Below are positions 1 through 9,186 of a stretch of 64,000 nt of DNA, one piece after another; the first letter of the stretch is position 1, and every line of letters starts with the position of its first letter. Both the position numbers and the translations under genes were made by a program. The stretch covers positions 372,001 through 436,000 of the forward strand of contig NZ_SJSA01000002.1 in NCBI RefSeq assembly GCF_004766125.1, in the 5' to 3' direction. The DNA comes from Duncaniella freteri (GTDB lineage Bacteria > Bacteroidota > Bacteroidia > Bacteroidales > Muribaculaceae). The notes under the pieces were generated by a model that worked only from the letters and a program-made list of their open reading frames with translations, was not told the origin of the DNA and did no database searches.

Positions 1-21
1 AGTTCAGATAAAAAATTCTGT

Positions 22-867
22 CTAAACTGTGACGGCTGAAGGTGCTACACCGAAGTGTTTCTTGAAAGCGGTGGAGAAATGTGATGGATTTCTGAATCCG
101 ACTTCGGCATATACTTCCACCACTTTCTTTTTGCTGTGTTTCATAAGGTTATACGCTTTTTCAAGTCGTTTCTTGATAAGCCATTTTTCCGGGGTCAGGT
201 CACTGATTTTTTTGAAGTCGCGCTTGAATGTCGCAAGGCTTCGTCCTGTGTAGTGCGCAATTTCCTCTATGCTCAGATCGCTCATGTAGTTATTCTCCAT
301 GAAGTTGAGTATATCGATTTTCCATGGATCGCTGAAATCAAACATTGTCGGGGCAAAACGTTTGTCGATAGATAACAAAGTCATCAACCCCTCCTGGAGT
401 TTCAGCTCCATAAATTCATCTTTAGGTTTTATATCCGGATTTAGATATGGCGTCATGGAGGCAAACAGTGACGCTAGTTCCACAGTGTCAGGCAATATCA
501 CCACACTATTGTCGAGCTTCTGTGCATTGGAGCTTCGGCGGTTATATCCGAGTTTGCCATACATCTCACGCAGGAAGTTGCGGGTGAACATAAGGAATAT
601 GCCACAGTATTTTTCTCCCTCAAAAGTCTTTTTATACATCGTTATATGATGGTCGCGCGGTATGAATACGCATTGACCTTTACGGACATGTATCCTCTCA
701 TTACCATTGTCGAGAATCATCTCGCCGGAGTATACATAATTGATTGCGTATTCCTTTGAACGGTGAATGCATCCGCTCAAATCATCGTAGATGAAGCTGT
801 AGAACACATTATTGTAGTTGAATATCAGTTTCATCGGGCCCTGATTGTCGTCAGTGTCGGTTGCCAT
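22..867 (-). CDS. AraC-family transcriptional regulator
   Basis: A 281-residue protein. The N-terminal half is predicted beta-rich, like the cupin-type sensor arm of AraC proteins. The C-terminal ~100 residues carry two helix-turn-helix units: the first around LSIEEIAHYTGRSLATFKR and the second around VYAEVGFRNPSHFSTAFKK, the usual AraC signature ending in HFGVAPS. It should bind DNA and activate or repress a target set in response to an unknown small ligand. No target gene is adjacent; the next gene downstream is outside the window and the upstream GNAT gene is divergent. The ATG is chosen because a TAnnTTTG promoter lies about 25 bp upstream. Family assignment is firm; ligand and regulon are unknown. 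Confidence 0.9.
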   Translation of the reverse strand: MATDTDDNQGPMKLIFNYNNVFYSFIYDDLSGCIHRSKEYAINYVYSGEMILDNGNERIHVRKGQCVFIPRDHHITMYKKTFEGEKYCGIFLMFTRNFLREMYGKLGYNRRSSNAQKLDNSVVILPDTVELASLFASMTPYLNPDIKPKDEFMELKLQEGLMTLLSIDKRFAPTMFDFSDPWKIDILNFMENNYMSDLSIEEIAHYTGRSLATFKRDFKKISDLTPEKWLIKKRLEKAYNLMKHSKKKVVEVYAEVGFRNPSHFSTAFKKHFGVAPSAVTV

Positions 868-892
868 AGTTTTTTGTATTTATTCAGCACCG

Positions 893-900
893 CAAAAGTA
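893..900 (-). promoter_or_regulatory. Bacteroidota -7 promoter box of the araC-type gene
   Basis: On the minus strand this reads TACTTTTG, an exact TAnnTTTG box, 25 bp before the AraC start codon. A TTG lies a little over 20 bp further upstream as a possible -33 element. Confidence 0.6.
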
Positions 901-1053
901 GCAAATAAGTATGAAAGAATCGTACAATTATTATTTTCAGGTTAAGAAGTCGGGTATAAAATTTTGATAGGAGGTTGAATATCTCAGCAAATATCATTAA
1001 CTTTACAGAAATAAAGGATTGCACATCTGTATTGTTTAATACCTCATTTGAAT

Positions 1054-1596
1054 ATGATTGAAACAGAGAGACTGATTTTGCGCCCTTGGCATGAGGATGA
1101 TGCCGAGTCACTGTTTAAATATGCCAAGGACCCGGCTATCGGTCCGGTTGCAGGATGGATGCCTCATGGTTCGGTTGAGGATAGTCTTGAGATAATTCGT
1201 ACGATATTTTCCTCTCCCGAGACGTATGCGGTGGTGCTGAAATCTACCGGCGAGCCTGTGGGGGCATGTGGAATAATGTTTGGAGACGGGCTTCATTCGG
1301 CTGAGATGCGGGTAAGTGAGGCTGAAATCGGTTATTGGATAGGTGTTCCGTATTGGGGGCAGGGTTATATCACAGAAGCTGTCAAGGCTCTTGTCAAGAG
1401 ATGTTTTGATGATTTGGGGTGTTCGAATGTATGGATTGGCCATTATGACGGCAATGATCGTTCCAGGCGTGTTGCTGAAAAATGCGGATTCAAATATCAT
1501 CATACCGAGCACGACAAGTTATCGCCGTTAGGGGACCGTCGCACAGAGCATTTTCTCAACCTTGCTTCTAAGGAATATTCTCAGTTTACCGTATGA
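1054..1596 (+). CDS. GNAT-family N-acetyltransferase (RimJ/RimL type)
   Basis: Starting at the ATG at 1054 (a TTG two codons earlier is less likely), the product is 180 residues and opens with the typical IETERLILRPW strand of the RimJ/RimL-like Acetyltransf_3 group. The acetyl-CoA site is visible in EIGYWIGVPYWGQGYITEA, with the later helix and strand in SRRVAEKCGFKY. It should transfer an acetyl group from acetyl-CoA to an amine, either a protein N-terminus or a small molecule. The substrate cannot be read from the sequence. The gene stands alone, convergent with dnaK and divergent from the AraC gene. Confidence 0.85.
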   Translation: MIETERLILRPWHEDDAESLFKYAKDPAIGPVAGWMPHGSVEDSLEIIRTIFSSPETYAVVLKSTGEPVGACGIMFGDGLHSAEMRVSEAEIGYWIGVPYWGQGYITEAVKALVKRCFDDLGCSNVWIGHYDGNDRSRRVAEKCGFKYHHTEHDKLSPLGDRRTEHFLNLASKEYSQFTV

Positions 1597-1722
1597 TTAT
1601 GTCTTATCACAGGTATATTAAAATGCTCTAATACAGAGCTGTAAATCAGGTGTATAAGAGCATTGTGACATTAGGCTGTTGCTTGTGTAAAGAGCAATAT
1701 TTTCATAATATCCAGTTAAATA

Positions 1723-1813
1723 CAATGATTCGGTAAAATTTGAGGTTGTTCAGCCTTGGCTAAGCCGCTAACTGAGCCAAGGCTGAACAACCTCAAATTT
1801 TACCGAATCATTG
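1723..1813. repeat. Perfect 39-bp palindrome derived from an IS end
   Basis: Two 39-nt arms (1723-1761 and 1775-1813) are perfectly complementary around a 13-nt loop. The outer ends read CAATGATTCGG and its complement. The first 58 nt (1723-1780) are identical to 21968-22025, the end of the IS4-type element elsewhere in this window, including the last codons and stop of its transposase. In that IS only a 6-bp stem surrounds the same loop; here it is extended to 39 bp exactly up to the IS terminus. No matching target duplication flanks it. It sits between convergent genes and would fold as a strong hairpin in RNA from either side, so it may serve as a terminator. Confidence 0.9.
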
Positions 1814-1898
1814 ATTTTTTATTAGATTGAGGTAAAACAGGAGCAGAAATAACCTAAATGCTTGAATAAAACAAGCAATGAAATTAAATTTTGATAAT

Positions 1899-1935
1899 GA
1901 AACAGGGCGTAGCTTTTTGAGCTACACCCTGCTTC
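1899..1935 (-). terminator. Rho-independent terminator after dnaK
   Basis: The minus-strand transcript folds into a 16-bp stem, with two G-U pairs, around the loop CAAAA. It begins about 20 nt after the dnaK stop codon. An A/U-rich stretch follows instead of a long U-run. Confidence 0.7.
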
Positions 1936-1954
1936 ATTATAATATCGGAATTGT

Positions 1955-3874
1955 TTACTTCACTTCCTCGAATTCAACATCGTCGACTCCGCCATTGCTG
2001 TTGTTGCCTGGGGCTGAGCCTGGCTGCTGACCGCCAAATCCTGCGCCTGGTGCTCCTGCACCTCCTGCAGCCTGCTGGGCGTTGAGGATTTCCTGCTGGA
2101 TCTGACCGAATGTTGTCTGAATTGCATTGATCGCGCTGTCGATGCCGGCGAGGTCCTGAGCCTTGTGGGCTTCTTTGAGTCGGTTGAGATCGTTTTCTAT
2201 AGCAGCTTTCTTGTCAGCAGGAATCTTGTCGCCGAGTTCCTGCATCTGCTTCTCTGTCTGGAAGATGATTGTGTCAGCCTGATTGAGCTTGTCAATCTTT
2301 TCCTTCTCCTTAGCGTCAGCTGCGGCATTTGCCTCTGCTTCTTTCTTCATACGTTCGATCTCAGCATCGGTGAGTCCGCTTGAAGCTTCGATACGGATGC
2401 TCTGCTCCTTACCTGTGGCTTTGTCTTTAGCCGACACATTGAGGATGCCATTGGCGTCAACTTCAAATGTAACCTCGATCTGGGGTATTCCACGAGGTGC
2501 GGGGGCTATGCCGTCGAGGTGGAACTTTCCAAGGGTCTTGTCATCTTTAGCCATAGGACGTTCTCCCTGAAGAACGTGTATTTCTACCGAGGGCTGATTG
2601 TCGGCTGCTGTAGAGAATGTCTCGCTCTTGCGGGTAGGTATTGTGGTGTTTGCCTCAATCATTTTTGTCATCACTCCGCCGAGGGTCTCTATGCCGATTG
2701 AGAGGGGAACAACGTCGAGAAGAAGCACATCCTTGACATCTCCTGAGAGTACACCTCCCTGGATGGCTGCGCCTACGGCAACAACTTCGTCAGGGTTGAC
2801 TCCCTTGGATGGTGCTTTGCCGAAGAATTTTTCTACAATCTGCTGAATGGCAGGAATACGAGTGGAGCCTCCTACGAGAATTACTTCGTCGATATCCTTG
2901 GGTGTCATGCCTGCATCCTTGAGTGCCTGTTCGCAGGGGCGGATAGTTGCCTGTATAAGATTGTCGGCAAGCTGTTCAAACTGAGCGCGTGTGAGCGTTC
3001 TTACCAAGTGCTTTGGACCGGTTGCGGTAGCAGTGATATATGGGAGATTGATCTCGGTGCTTGTTGTGGATGAAAGCTCGATCTTGGCTTTTTCGGCAGC
3101 TTCCTTAAGACGCTGGAGTGCCATGGGGTCCTGACGGAGATCTATGCCTTCCTCTTTTTGGAATTCGTTTGCAAGCCAGTCGATGATCACATGGTCGAAG
3201 TCGTCTCCGCCAAGATGGGTGTCTCCATTGGTCGATTTCACTTCAAACACGCCATCGCCAAGTTCGAGAATTGAAATATCGAAAGTTCCGCCGCCAAGGT
3301 CGAATACTGCGATCTTCTGGTCCTTGTCGCTTTTGTCGAGTCCATAAGCGAGCGCAGCCGCTGTGGGCTCGTTGACAATACGCTTCACTGTGAGTCCTGC
3401 AATCTCACCAGCTTCCTTGGTAGCCTGCCTTTGAGAGTCGTTGAAGTAGGCGGGTACTGTGATCACAGCTTCTGTCACTGACTGTCCGAGGTAGTCTTCA
3501 GCGGTTTTCTTCATTTTCTGAAGGATCATGGCTGAGATTTCCTGAGGAGTATATTCACGACCGTCGATGTCGACGCGAGGAGTGTCATTTGCTCCGCATA
3601 CTACTTTGTAGGGTACGCGGTCGATCTCTTTTGCTACCTGCTGGCAGCTTTCACCCATGAAGCGTTTGATTGAATTGATTGTGCGCTTAGGGTTGGTTAT
3701 TGCCTGACGCTTGGCAGGGTCTCCGACTTTGCGTTCACCTCCGTCAACAAATGCTACGATTGATGGAGTGGTGTTGCGTCCTTCGCTATTAGGTATTACT
3801 ACAGGGTCATTGCCTTCAAGTACAGACACGCAGGAGTTTGTGGTGCCGAGGTCAATACCGATAATTTTTCCCAT
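1955..3874 (-). CDS. dnaK: Molecular chaperone DnaK (Hsp70)
   Basis: A full-length 639-residue Hsp70. The N-terminal ATPase domain shows the phosphate loop [14 protein letters not shown], the connect segment [13 protein letters not shown] and the adenosine motif [14 protein letters not shown]. The substrate-binding domain follows from about residue 390 and a helical lid after about 500. The tail has a Gly/Gln/Pro-rich linker and ends VEFEEVK, close to the usual bacterial EEVDD/K ending. It binds hydrophobic segments of unfolded proteins in an ATP-driven cycle with DnaJ and GrpE, neither of which is in this window. It appears monocistronic, with a terminator on each side. No CIRCE-like operator was seen upstream. 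Confidence 0.98.
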   Translation of the reverse strand: MGKIIGIDLGTTNSCVSVLEGNDPVVIPNSEGRNTTPSIVAFVDGGERKVGDPAKRQAITNPKRTINSIKRFMGESCQQVAKEIDRVPYKVVCGANDTPRVDIDGREYTPQEISAMILQKMKKTAEDYLGQSVTEAVITVPAYFNDSQRQATKEAGEIAGLTVKRIVNEPTAAALAYGLDKSDKDQKIAVFDLGGGTFDISILELGDGVFEVKSTNGDTHLGGDDFDHVIIDWLANEFQKEEGIDLRQDPMALQRLKEAAEKAKIELSSTTSTEINLPYITATATGPKHLVRTLTRAQFEQLADNLIQATIRPCEQALKDAGMTPKDIDEVILVGGSTRIPAIQQIVEKFFGKAPSKGVNPDEVVAVGAAIQGGVLSGDVKDVLLLDVVPLSIGIETLGGVMTKMIEANTTIPTRKSETFSTAADNQPSVEIHVLQGERPMAKDDKTLGKFHLDGIAPAPRGIPQIEVTFEVDANGILNVSAKDKATGKEQSIRIEASSGLTDAEIERMKKEAEANAAADAKEKEKIDKLNQADTIIFQTEKQMQELGDKIPADKKAAIENDLNRLKEAHKAQDLAGIDSAINAIQTTFGQIQQEILNAQQAAGGAGAPGAGFGGQQPGSAPGNNSNGGVDDVEFEEVK

Positions 3875-4029
3875 AATTGATAATATTTATTTGTTTATTG
3901 ATTACTATTTGTTTTGCCATTGGCGATTCTATTGTTCGCTCTCGGCATTCAATAATCAAACAAATTTTATGCCAAAAAGGTTGCTGCTATACTTAAAATA
4001 TTATAAACTAACCATATATCTGAAATGCG

Positions 4030-4062
4030 AATTCGGTCATATCGTGACAATATGACCGAATT
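4030..4062. terminator. Inverted repeat between asnA and dnaK
   Basis: Two 13-nt arms (4030-4042 and 4050-4062) are perfectly complementary around 7 nt. The repeat lies about 40 nt after the asnA stop and upstream of dnaK. It is a probable terminator for asnA, but the following T-tract is weak, so an operator for dnaK is an alternative. Confidence 0.5.
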
Positions 4063-4102
4063 ATGCTGACAAAAAAGGTAAGTGAGAGTATAAATGTTCT
4101 TT

Positions 4103-5137
4103 CTATAGAAGTTCGATTCCTGCCGCAGCACAATCCATTATATGTTCTTCAGGCCATATGGATGCCTGTACTTCTCCTACATGGGCTTTGTGAAGGAGTA
4201 GCATGCATAGTCGGCTCTGTCCGATTCCGCCACCGATGGTGTAGGGGAGCTCTCCCTCCAGTAGCATCCGGTGGAATGTGAGTTGGGCTTTTTCGGGGCA
4301 GCCTCTCATTTCAAGTTGCCGTGTCAGAGATTCCGGACTGACACGTATGCCCATGGAGGATAGTTCAACCGGAATATCAAGGACGTGGTTCCATACGATA
4401 ATGTCACCATTTAGTCCGGCATATCCGGCTTCATTAATAGTGCTCCAGTCGTCATAATCCGGGGCGCGTCCGTCATGTGGTTTTCCGTCACACAGGTCGC
4501 CACCTATACCTATAATGAATATTGCACCATATTTTTTTGCCATAACTGTTTCTCGTTCCTTGGGTGACAATTCAGGATAGTCGCGGGCAAGCTCATCGGC
4601 ATACAGGAATGTGATTTCCTCGGGTAGAGTAGGGGTGATGTGGGGGAAGCGTTCGTACACAAGATGCTCCACCTTGCGTATAGCTGCATAGATTTTATTT
4701 ACAGTATCCTTGAGGTATTTTATATTTCTGTCCTCCTGACGGATTGTTTTCTCCCAGTCCCACTGGTCTACATATAAGGAATGGAGATTGTCAAGATCCT
4801 CGAAAGTGCGTATTGCGTTCATGTCGGTGTACAGTCCGTATCCTGCCGGTATTCCGTATGCTCCAAGCTTATATCTTTTCCATTTTGCCAAAGAATGTAC
4901 GACTTCTGCCTTTTGGGAATTCATAGCGTCTATTGTGAATGTCACAGCATGCTCTACTCCATTGAGATCATCATTAAGACCTGTTCCTGAAAGAAGAAAC
5001 AGCGGGGCTGTGACACGGCGCAGATTGAGTTCCTGGGCGAGTGTGGATTGGAATGCATCTTTGATCATTTTGATGGCAACTTCGGTAGTCTCTGGAAGAA
5101 GTTTGCGGCGATATTTTTGCGGGATTATCAGTGGCAT
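4103..5137 (-). CDS. asnA: Aspartate-ammonia ligase AsnA
   Basis: A 344-residue protein of class II aminoacyl-tRNA-synthetase fold. It matches AsnA throughout, from the start around IPQKYRRKLLPETTEVA through SGTGLNDDLNGVEHAV, to the ATP and substrate region GGDLCDGKPHDGRAPDYDDW and the C-terminal IGGGIGQSRLCMLLL. It makes asparagine from aspartate, ammonia and ATP, releasing AMP and pyrophosphate. Length matches the family (about 330-345). It is a single-gene unit transcribed divergently from the Sua5-family gene, with its own TAnnTTTG promoter. Confidence 0.97.
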   Translation of the reverse strand: MPLIIPQKYRRKLLPETTEVAIKMIKDAFQSTLAQELNLRRVTAPLFLLSGTGLNDDLNGVEHAVTFTIDAMNSQKAEVVHSLAKWKRYKLGAYGIPAGYGLYTDMNAIRTFEDLDNLHSLYVDQWDWEKTIRQEDRNIKYLKDTVNKIYAAIRKVEHLVYERFPHITPTLPEEITFLYADELARDYPELSPKERETVMAKKYGAIFIIGIGGDLCDGKPHDGRAPDYDDWSTINEAGYAGLNGDIIVWNHVLDIPVELSSMGIRVSPESLTRQLEMRGCPEKAQLTFHRMLLEGELPYTIGGGIGQSRLCMLLLHKAHVGEVQASIWPEEHIMDCAAAGIELL

Positions 5138-5200
5138 ATTTTATGAGTCTTTGGTTGATGATGGAATTTACAATAAGATATTATTTTTTTGATGATGTTG

Positions 5201-5208
5201 CAAAGTTA
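5201..5208 (-). promoter_or_regulatory. -7 promoter box of asnA
   Basis: The minus strand reads TAACTTTG, an exact TAnnTTTG box, about 64 bp before the asnA ATG. The box is part of a short palindrome (CAAAGT-T-ACTTTG). A TTG lies about 20 bp upstream on the minus strand. Confidence 0.6.
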
Positions 5209-5382
5209 CTTTGCGGGGATTAAATATGCAAGCAAAATGATAAAAATGTTTTATATTTGTTGTCAATATGTTTGTGTGATATCGCTGACGGATTTCAATT
5301 TGCTTGAAGTTATGGAGGCTTAAAAATACTGTGATTGATAATTTATATCTTCACAGATAGCTAAAAAGTCGATAAAAAGACC

Positions 5383-5390
5383 TAAATTTG
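5383..5390 (+). promoter_or_regulatory. -7 promoter box of the Sua5/YrdC gene
   Basis: TAAATTTG matches TAnnTTTG and ends only 7 nt before the ATG at 5398, so the transcript should have almost no leader. No clear -33 TTG is present at the usual spacing. Confidence 0.5.
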
Positions 5391-5397
5391 CATTATA

Positions 5398-5982
5398 ATG
5401 AACCATCATTCCGAATATAATAACGATATAGAGGCTGCCGTCGAAGTGATGCGCCGTGGAGGAGTCATAGCCTATCCTACTGATACAGTCTGGGGGATAG
5501 GGTGTGATGCTGCATGTGCAGTTGCTGTACGTCGCATATATGAGATTAAACATAGAGCTGACAGTAAAGCTCTGATAACCCTTGTTGCGGATGAGGATAT
5601 GCTTGCCGGATGTATTGAAGGAGAGATTCCTCAGGCATGCCTTGATTATTTGAGAGAGTCCGACCGTCCTACAACAATTGTGTATCCAAAGGGTCGAAAT
5701 GTGGCGAGCGAGCTTCTTGCTGAGGATGGAAGTATAGGTATACGTATTACACGTGATAGCTATTCAAATGACCTGTGTCGCATGCTCGGAGGTGCTGTGG
5801 TGTCTACATCTGCAAATATCAGCGGAGAGCCGGCAGCAAAAGTTTATGGGGATATTTCCAAGAAAATACTCGACAGTGTGGATTATGTCGCATTTTCAGG
5901 CAGAGATTCCGTTGAGGCTTTGCGTCCGTCCAGGGTTGTGAAGTTGACGGAGGACGGCGAGATAATTGTTCTTCGTGACTGA
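5398..5982 (+). CDS. L-threonylcarbamoyladenylate synthase (Sua5/YciO/YrdC family)
   Basis: A 194-residue single-domain YrdC-fold protein. Visible motifs are AYPTDTVWGIGCDA near the N-terminus, the basic segment IYEIKHRADSKAL, and VVSTSANISGEPAA near residue 140. These bind threonine, bicarbonate and ATP to form threonylcarbamoyl-AMP for the t6A37 modification of ANN-decoding tRNAs. The Sua5 C-terminal domain is absent, as in YrdC and YciO proteins. It stops one base before the start of the sugar transferase gene, so the two are probably cotranscribed. YciO-type function is possible because the family splits poorly on motifs alone. Confidence 0.88.
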   Translation: MNHHSEYNNDIEAAVEVMRRGGVIAYPTDTVWGIGCDAACAVAVRRIYEIKHRADSKALITLVADEDMLAGCIEGEIPQACLDYLRESDRPTTIVYPKGRNVASELLAEDGSIGIRITRDSYSNDLCRMLGGAVVSTSANISGEPAAKVYGDISKKILDSVDYVAFSGRDSVEALRPSRVVKLTEDGEIIVLRD

Positions 5983-5983
5983 T

Positions 5984-7366
5984 ATGACACGAGAGGGTAG
6001 ACTGCGCATCGGTTATGTCCTCGTGGACTATCTCTGCACTTTAATAGGTGTGGTGATGTTCAGTGTATTGCGTCTTCATATCCAGCATGATGCAAGTGCC
6101 GCTTCTGGTGACATATGGCCTTTTATGATTTTGCATCATGTAGTGGCATTCGTATTGATTTTCCCTCTTTTCATGCTGTTGATATACTCTTTGACAGGGT
6201 TTTATGTATATGTGACTGACAAATCTCGCATAAAAGAGTTGGCTAAGACGTTTGAAGGGGTGATTCTCGGAGCGATATTTTTCTCTCTTGCCTTATTTTT
6301 CATGAAGGATGCATCATATGTTTATCGCTTCAATTATGGGCTGATACTTCTTTTCAGCGGTATACTTTTTGTAAGTGTGTTCATTGGTCGTGTATGTCTG
6401 ACTACTTGCCTTCTTAAGAGAAGAGGAAAGGATGGGGCGTATCGGTGCGGTGTTCTGGTAATCGGTAATACTAATACTCCTGAAGAGAATTCAGGCTATT
6501 CTTCAATAGCATTAAGGCATGGGATATATATTAGGAGAGTTGTAAGCCTGGGTGAAATGAATGATGTGGTCAGGATGGTTTCTCAAGGGGAGGTTGATTG
6601 CGTTATGATGAGTAACACAGCTATGAATTCACAGGGTATTTTAAGCTCGCTTAACCGCCTCTATTCATTGGATGTGTCGATATTTGTTTCACCTGACGAC
6701 CGTGCGTTGATCATGGGGCTTGTCAGGTATGATAATGTCATAGCCGAGCCTCTTGTGGACTTGGCATGTCTTGAACTTCCTGACAAAGTGGTTGCTCTTA
6801 AGCGGTTCATGGACATTATCGCATCATTCATAGGTCTGGTAATATGTCTTCCTGTTATGGCTGTGCTTTCATGTGCAATCAAGATTCAGAGTTCCGGACC
6901 GGTAATATACTCTCAGGAGCGTATCGGATTCAGGAAACGACCGTTCATGCTTTTCAAGCTGCGGTCCATGCGTATGGATGCCGAATCTGCCGGACCGTCT
7001 TTGACAGTGACAAATGATGAACGCGTCACTCCGGTGGGGAGGTTCATGAGAAAATATCGTCTTGACGAGATTCCTAATCTATGGAATGTCATGAAGGGGG
7101 AAATGTCAATCGTGGGACCACGTCCGGAACGTCAATATTATATAGATCAGATTATAAAACAGGCTCCTCATTATACTCTTATTCATCAGGTCCGTCCGGG
7201 ATTAACTTCGTGGGGAATGGTGAAATATGGCTATGCCTGCGATGTGAGCGGTATGGTCGAGAGATTGAAATATGACATTCTGTATCTAAGGAACATGTCA
7301 TTGTCACTTGATTTGAGAATCATATATCATACGTTGTTCACGGTGATCCGTGGTGAAGGTAAATAA
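5984..7366 (+). CDS. Polyprenyl-phosphate sugar-1-phosphate transferase (WbaP/WcaJ type)
   Basis: The ATG at 5984 is preferred over an in-frame TTG at 5966 that would overlap the previous gene. The 460-residue protein has four or five N-terminal membrane helices, a Rossmann-like central region (about 150-260), and a C-terminal bacterial sugar transferase domain from about residue 270. That domain opens with a reentrant hydrophobic segment (DIIASFIGLVICLPVMAV) and contains YSQERIGFRKRPFMLFKLRS and VGPRPERQYYI. It should transfer a hexose-1-phosphate to undecaprenyl phosphate at the inner membrane, the first step of capsule, exopolysaccharide or O-antigen assembly. No other polysaccharide genes are near. 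Sugar specificity is unknown. Confidence 0.9.
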   Translation: MTREGRLRIGYVLVDYLCTLIGVVMFSVLRLHIQHDASAASGDIWPFMILHHVVAFVLIFPLFMLLIYSLTGFYVYVTDKSRIKELAKTFEGVILGAIFFSLALFFMKDASYVYRFNYGLILLFSGILFVSVFIGRVCLTTCLLKRRGKDGAYRCGVLVIGNTNTPEENSGYSSIALRHGIYIRRVVSLGEMNDVVRMVSQGEVDCVMMSNTAMNSQGILSSLNRLYSLDVSIFVSPDDRALIMGLVRYDNVIAEPLVDLACLELPDKVVALKRFMDIIASFIGLVICLPVMAVLSCAIKIQSSGPVIYSQERIGFRKRPFMLFKLRSMRMDAESAGPSLTVTNDERVTPVGRFMRKYRLDEIPNLWNVMKGEMSIVGPRPERQYYIDQIIKQAPHYTLIHQVRPGLTSWGMVKYGYACDVSGMVERLKYDILYLRNMSLSLDLRIIYHTLFTVIRGEGK

Positions 7367-7371
7367 AAATT

Positions 7372-9186
7372 ATGTCAATGATTTTACTGCATATAGAGAA
7401 GTTGAGGTCTTCGTTGGAGGCATCTTTTATGAAACTCCTTGTGTGGCGAGAACGCCATATAAAGGAAAAGACTTTTGTTATTATCCTGGCTCTTGCTGTC
7501 GGGATACTCGGAGGCATTGCCGCATTGGTGCTTAAATGGCTCATTCATGCCATATCTGGCTTTTTGACAGCTCATATGTCAATCTCGCAGGGCAACTATC
7601 TGTACCTGTTGTTGCCATTGGTGGGTATTCTCATCACAAGCCTGTATGTCAAGTATGTGGTCAGGGATAATATATCCCATGGTGTCACAAGAGTGCTGTA
7701 TGCTTTGTCTCAGAACAAATCACGCTTAAAGAAGCATAACACTTATACATCGGTGTTGGCATCTTCGATCACCATCGGGTTTGGCGGTTCGGTTGGAGCC
7801 GAGGGGCCGATTGTGTATACAGGGGCAGCTATCGGAAGCAATCTCGGCAGAGTGTTCAGGATGTCGCCACGTATCCTGATGATCCTTGTCGGCTGTGGTG
7901 CTGCGGCAGGTATAGCCGGTATATTCAAGGCTCCTATTGCAGGCATGCTTTTCACTATCGAGGTGCTTATGATTGACCTGACAACAGTGTCGGTGATGCC
8001 TCTTCTTATCGCTTCAATCACGGCTGCGACTGTGGCATATGTATTTACAGGATATGATGTGGAATTTTTCTTTGTGCAGAGTGAGCCGTTCCAGACCTGG
8101 AAAATTCCATATGTCATAATCATGGGTGTGTTCCTTGGGTTCGTGTCGCTGTACTTCACTCGTTCAATGAACATGATGGAGAACATCTTCCGCAAACTTC
8201 ACACTCCATGGAAGAAGATTATGGTCGGTGGTGTCATTCTGGCTCTTCTCGTATTCCTTTTCCCTCCACTATACGGAGAAGGTTACACTGCGATCACTCA
8301 TCTCCTTAACGATAATGCGTCAACGATTGTAAACAACTCTATATTCTATGACGATCGCACCAATGTGTGGTGGATACTTGGATTCATTGGTGCGCTGGTG
8401 TTTCTTAAGGCGTTTGCTACATCTGCTACTAATGGTGGCGGTGGCGTGGGAGGAACTTTTGCCCCATCGCTTTTTGTAGGGTGTATGGCGGGCTATTTTT
8501 TCGCTTTCGGACTTAACACACTCTTTGACCTTGACCTGCCGTGCCGAAATTTTGCCCTCATGGGAATGGCTGGCGTGATGTCGGGAGTTATGCATGCTCC
8601 ATTAATGGGCATATTCCTCACTGCTGAGCTGACAGGCGGTTACGACCTGTTTCTGCCTTTGCTTATGGCATCGACCATATCCTATGGCACTATCAAGATG
8701 TTTGAGCCTTACAGCATCTATACTATGCGACTTGCTCGGGAAGGTAAGCTCCTGACTCATCACAAGGACCGTGCTGTGCTGACATTGCTGAAGATGGGGA
8801 ATGTCATAGAGACTGACTTTGTGTCAGTTCGTCCGGATATGAATCTTAAGGAGATGGTTGGAGCCATATCTCGTTCGACGCGTAATCTTTTCCCGGTAGT
8901 AAGCGGAGAGGGTCGATTGCTCGGAGTGGTATTGCTTGATGAGATACGTAATATCATGTTCCGTCCTGACCTCTATAAACGGATGCATGTCAATCAGTTC
9001 ATGTCAATACCTCCGGCATGTGTAAAAGTAGGTCAGAGCATGGAGGAGGTTATGAAGGCTTTTGATGACACAGCAGCCTGGAATCTGCCAGTGATTGATG
9101 CCGACGGATGTTATGTGGGCTTTGTGTCAAAGTCCAAGATATTTAATTCCTATCGTCGTGTGTTACGCCATTATTCGGAGGACTAA
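7372..9186 (+). CDS. ClC-family chloride channel/transporter with CBS pair
   Basis: A 604-residue membrane protein. The N-terminal ~440 residues form the ClC fold, with the selectivity and gating segment GGSVGAEGPIVYTGAAIG, which keeps the gating glutamate, and the later filter segment GGGGVGGTFAPSLFVG. The C-terminal ~150 residues are two CBS domains (first near FVSVRPDMNLKEMV, second near MSIPPACVKVGQSMEEVM) that likely bind adenine nucleotides and regulate the pore. It moves chloride, possibly coupled to protons. It begins 5 bp after the sugar transferase and its stop overlaps the convergent miaA stop. Channel versus antiporter cannot be decided here. Confidence 0.93.
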   Translation: MSMILLHIEKLRSSLEASFMKLLVWRERHIKEKTFVIILALAVGILGGIAALVLKWLIHAISGFLTAHMSISQGNYLYLLLPLVGILITSLYVKYVVRDNISHGVTRVLYALSQNKSRLKKHNTYTSVLASSITIGFGGSVGAEGPIVYTGAAIGSNLGRVFRMSPRILMILVGCGAAAGIAGIFKAPIAGMLFTIEVLMIDLTTVSVMPLLIASITAATVAYVFTGYDVEFFFVQSEPFQTWKIPYVIIMGVFLGFVSLYFTRSMNMMENIFRKLHTPWKKIMVGGVILALLVFLFPPLYGEGYTAITHLLNDNASTIVNNSIFYDDRTNVWWILGFIGALVFLKAFATSATNGGGGVGGTFAPSLFVGCMAGYFFAFGLNTLFDLDLPCRNFALMGMAGVMSGVMHAPLMGIFLTAELTGGYDLFLPLLMASTISYGTIKMFEPYSIYTMRLAREGKLLTHHKDRAVLTLLKMGNVIETDFVSVRPDMNLKEMVGAISRSTRNLFPVVSGEGRLLGVVLLDEIRNIMFRPDLYKRMHVNQFMSIPPACVKVGQSMEEVMKAFDDTAAWNLPVIDADGCYVGFVSKSKIFNSYRRVLRHYSED

